From positions 1 through 7,748 of the forward strand of contig WQZK01000082.1 in assembly GCA_009780765.1 (NCBI GenBank): a DNA stretch of 7,748 bases, given 5' to 3'. This DNA comes from Defluviitaleaceae bacterium (lineage in GTDB: Bacteria > Bacillota > Clostridia > Lachnospirales > UBA5962). The notes under the pieces are model-generated. The model was not told where the DNA came from. It did no database searches and was given only the letters and a program-made list of their open reading frames with translations. The translations under genes were made by a program, and so were the position numbers. Positions 5,999 to 7,748 of the stretch are shown here, one piece after another; within the stretch, counting starts at the first letter, position 1; every line of letters begins with the position of its first letter.

Positions 5999-6748
5999 TT
6001 ATTCACCACTTCTAATTCTTGAAGCCCCCACTAAAGACCTGCTTACACTAGGATTTCCAAAATACGTAACTGTGCTAGCACCAGCTGCCGAAACATCAAG
6101 CGTGTTACTTGCAAAAATTTCAACCGATGCCGCTCCTGCAACGTCAATTGTAGTATCTTCCGTTATAAGATTTCTAGCACGAACATTTGCCGCTCCTGCA
6201 ATACTTATAGACGAATTTCTCGCTATTCCAGAAAGATTTAATGAACCTGCACCTGCCAATATTGCAAAAACGCTATCAACTTCTATGTCAAGATCTACAT
6301 TAGTTGCCCCAGCAACATCAATGTGCAGTGTGTTTGAAACAAAAGTTCCATCACCAACCACTCTTGCATCGCCAGCTAAAACTAAGCGTTCTAAAACATC
6401 AGTTCCAACATTAATTATAACTTCGTTGTTACGCCCTACACTTCTTGTTCTTTCGGTTGACTCTATTCTAAGAATACCATTTACAAGGCTTATATTAACA
6501 TAGTCCACCAAATTTTCACGCATTTCATATTCTAAATTGCTATGTTCGTTAGAAATATTCAAAACAGCCGAAACTCTATCTACCCTAATTTCTGTAATAG
6601 GCATATTCATTTCAACTGTAGAGCTAACCGACGCACCTCTACCAGCAATCGAATTTGTATTTACACCCATATTAATACCACATCCAGTCATAACAATAGG
6701 AATTAACATAACTCCTAAAACGCACAATATCTTTTTCATTTTTAACAC
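5999..6748 (-). CDS. Lipoprotein with GIN/DUF2807-type beta-solenoid domain
   Basis: The product is a predicted surface lipoprotein. After MLKMKK comes a hydrophobic signal segment and a lipobox VMTGC, with the lipidated Cys at residue 23 of the GTG 6748 product (249 residues). The mature part contains a DUF2807/GIN-like ('putative auto-transporter adhesin head') domain. From about residue 122 on, short beta strands alternate with turns LAGDA, VAGAT, LAGAG, IAGAA, VAGAA, AAGAS and LVGAS at intervals of 18-21 residues, the pattern of a right-handed solenoid. The biological role of this family is unknown. The longer frame starts at GTG 6757, but that codon lies in the Shine-Dalgarno AAAGGAG (6763-6757); GTG 6748 is 8 bases from it, and ATG 6739 is a weaker alternative. 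The gene is 18 bases upstream of tmk and is not part of the Bacillus tmk cluster. Confidence 0.82.
   Translation of the reverse strand: MLKMKKILCVLGVMLIPIVMTGCGINMGVNTNSIAGRGASVSSTVEMNMPITEIRVDRVSAVLNISNEHSNLEYEMRENLVDYVNISLVNGILRIESTERTRSVGRNNEVIINVGTDVLERLVLAGDARVVGDGTFVSNTLHIDVAGATNVDLDIEVDSVFAILAGAGSLNLSGIARNSSISIAGAANVRARNLITEDTTIDVAGAASVEIFASNTLDVSAAGASTVTYFGNPSVSRSLVGASRIRSGE
6130..6201 (-). repeat. Short direct repeat within the lipoprotein gene
   Basis: The plus-strand 12-mer GCCGCTCCTGCA, plus the next A, occurs at about 6129-6141 and again exactly 60 bases later at about 6189-6201. It encodes the AGAA turns of two adjacent solenoid rungs 20 residues apart. The nucleotide identity suggests fairly recent tandem duplication of a rung or strong codon preference at these turns. 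Confidence 0.6.
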
Positions 6749-6811
6749 AAAAAGCACTCCTTTAGAATTAATTATTTACTGTAAACATATACGAAAGAGA
6801 GTGCCTTTTGT
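6747..6811 (-). promoter_or_regulatory. Long inverted repeat over the lipoprotein ribosome binding site (attenuator or terminator candidate)
   Basis: In the minus-strand RNA, ACAAAAGGCACUC (6811-6799) pairs with GAGUGCUUUUUGU (6759-6747) over 13 bp with one G-U pair. After a single bulged U, CUUU (6797-6794) pairs with AAAG (6763-6760), giving about 17 bp around a loop of about 30 bases. The 3' arm contains the Shine-Dalgarno sequence and the first two bases of the GTG start of the lipoprotein gene, so the folded form would block its translation. The arm ends in five U, so the structure could also end transcription of the upstream DUF1015 gene, as A/U-flanked bidirectional terminators do. I see no convincing promoter in the rest of this 75-base gap. 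Confidence 0.6.
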
Positions 6812-6823
6812 CTGTTAAATATA

Positions 6824-7748
6824 TTACAACAATTCGTGAATTATAACGCCACTTCTAAGCTTTGGCTCAAACCATGTAGATTTTGGAGGCATCAGCTCGT
6901 TCGCATCTGCAATATCCATAAGCTCTTCAATACTTGTTGGATACATTGCAAAAGCAACTGCCATTTCGCCATTGTCAACACGGCGTTCAAGCTCTTTAAG
7001 CCCACGTAACCCACCAACAAAGTCAATCCTTTTGTCAATCCTAGGGTCTTCAATGCCTAAAATCGGATTAAGTAAGAAGTTTTGCATGATAGAAACATCT
7101 AAACGCTCCACTGGGTCATTATCATTAATAATTGCTGGCTTAGCCGTAAGCTTGTACCATTTTTTATCAAGATACATCGAAAATGTGTGAGCCACTTCTG
7201 GCTTGTGCATATCACCCATTTCTACTACATCAAACTTTTCAGAAACTTTTTGCAAAAACTCTTCTTTAGAATTTCCGTTAAGGTCTTTAACAACCCTGTT
7301 ATAATCCATGATTAAGAGCTCATTATCAGGGAAAATTACTGATAAATAATAGTTAAATTCTTCTGATTTATCAAAACCTGGGTTTTGCTCACGTCTCATA
7401 AGTCCAACTTTAACGCCCGAAGCATTTCTGTGGTGCCCATCAGCAATATATAAAGATGGAGTTTGTGCAAAGCATTTTGTTAAAGTTTCAATACTTTCAG
7501 GGCAATCTACAACCCAAAATCTGTGAGTAATATCATCTTCAGAAACAAAGTCATAAATCGGCTTATTATTTTCAGCCCACTTGTGCATAAGAGCCGTAGC
7601 CGAACCCGCATCTTTGTCGCGATATGTTAAGAAAATTGGGCCAGTATTTGCATTTAACGCATCAACGTGGCGAATTCTATCTCTTTCTTTTTCTTCTCTT
7701 GTAAGCTCGTGCTTTTTGATAACATTGTTCAAATAATCGTCAATCAAG
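6824..7748 (-). CDS. DUF1015 family protein, C-terminal about 308 residues (5' end outside window)
   Basis: The frame is open to the right edge; the apparent TTG start at 7747 is only the window boundary. KKHELTREEKERDRIRH, the following NANTGPIFLTY and the motif ADGHHR (about residues 102-107 of this part) are diagnostic of DUF1015 (PF06245), whose members are about 400-420 residues, so roughly 100 N-terminal residues are missing. The HH pair in the DGHHR motif suggests a metal- or phosphate-handling active site, but no reaction is established. In several Clostridia such genes sit beside serA (phosphoglycerate dehydrogenase); whether that holds here cannot be seen. It is followed by the inverted repeat at 6747-6811, so co-transcription with the lipoprotein gene is uncertain. 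Confidence 0.9.
   Translation of the reverse strand, partial: LIDDYLNNVIKKHELTREEKERDRIRHVDALNANTGPIFLTYRDKDAGSATALMHKWAENNKPIYDFVSEDDITHRFWVVDCPESIETLTKCFAQTPSLYIADGHHRNASGVKVGLMRREQNPGFDKSEEFNYYLSVIFPDNELLIMDYNRVVKDLNGNSKEEFLQKVSEKFDVVEMGDMHKPEVAHTFSMYLDKKWYKLTAKPAIINDNDPVERLDVSIMQNFLLNPILGIEDPRIDKRIDFVGGLRGLKELERRVDNGEMAVAFAMYPTSIEELMDIADANELMPPKSTWFEPKLRSGVIIHELL

Noticed and set aside
5934..6503. Long plus-strand frame (189 codons) opposite the lipoprotein and tmk genes
   Set aside because: It is the mirror of well-supported minus-strand genes. Its Pro/Ala/Ser/Thr-rich product reflects the antisense of the repeated AGA turns, and it has no ribosome binding site or family match.
6760..6823. 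A promoter for the lipoprotein gene in the AT-rich gap after the DUF1015 gene
   Set aside because: TTAACA and TATATG occur but are 21 bases apart, and other pairs are worse. The TTTACA near 6780 has no -10 at proper distance, so I could not support a call.
1..7748. CRISPR arrays, insertion sequences, tRNA or rRNA genes, riboswitches, phage or defence genes
   Set aside because: I found no spaced repeats, transposase motifs, cloverleaf or rRNA sequence. All gaps between minus-strand genes are 75 bases or less, too short for most such elements.

Overview
The window looks like a piece of an AT-rich, low-GC Gram-positive chromosome, most likely a member of the Clostridia. Three things point there. 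Gene order matches the Bacillus subtilis tmk-yaaQ(darA)-yaaR-holB-yaaT(ricT)-yabA-yabB-yazA-yabC(rsmI) cluster with several members missing. Shine-Dalgarno sequences are strong and purine-rich (AGGAGG, AAGGAG), and GTG and TTG starts appear to be used. The first gene is a YtaF-type membrane protein typical of endospore formers. The genus cannot be fixed from the sequence alone.

Layout. Positions 1-237 (+) hold the 3' end of a ytaF/mntP-family membrane protein gene. It converges on everything else, which lies on the minus strand, and the two sides share a bidirectional terminator at 236-273. Read in transcription order, the minus strand carries: a DUF1015-family gene cut by the right edge (7748-6824); a 75-base gap with a long inverted repeat that covers the next ribosome binding site; a lipoprotein with a GIN/DUF2807-type beta-solenoid (6748-5999); thymidylate kinase tmk (5980-5363); the cyclic-di-AMP receptor darA (5337-5011); the DNA polymerase III delta' subunit holB (5007-4018); ricT, formerly yaaT (4005-3133); the tRNA1(Val) m6A37 methyltransferase yabB (3133-2396); the 16S rRNA 2'-O-methyltransferase rsmI (2380-1526); and an Eis-like GNAT acetyltransferase (1533-280). 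From tmk onward all gaps are under 30 bases, and several genes overlap (TAATG at ricT/yabB, 8 bases at rsmI/GNAT). This indicates one polycistronic, translationally coupled operon with no gene-free stretch over 300 bases.

How the genes fit together. The core is information processing: dTTP supply (Tmk), clamp loading for replication (HolB), a nucleotide second-messenger sensor (DarA), an mRNA-processing/RNase Y specificity factor (RicT), and tRNA and rRNA methylation (YabB, RsmI). The flanking lipoprotein and acetyltransferase are not part of the Bacillus cluster and look like lineage-specific additions.

Most of the window is a conserved housekeeping operon, and I do not see a new defence, mobile or biosynthetic system in it. 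The points most worth checking are regulatory: a near-consensus extended -10 promoter inside the end of tmk with a perfect palindrome over its -35 region; a hairpin that could hide the start region of the lipoprotein gene or end transcription before it; and two genes whose longest-ORF start codon lies inside the Shine-Dalgarno sequence, so the true starts are probably 9 bases downstream.
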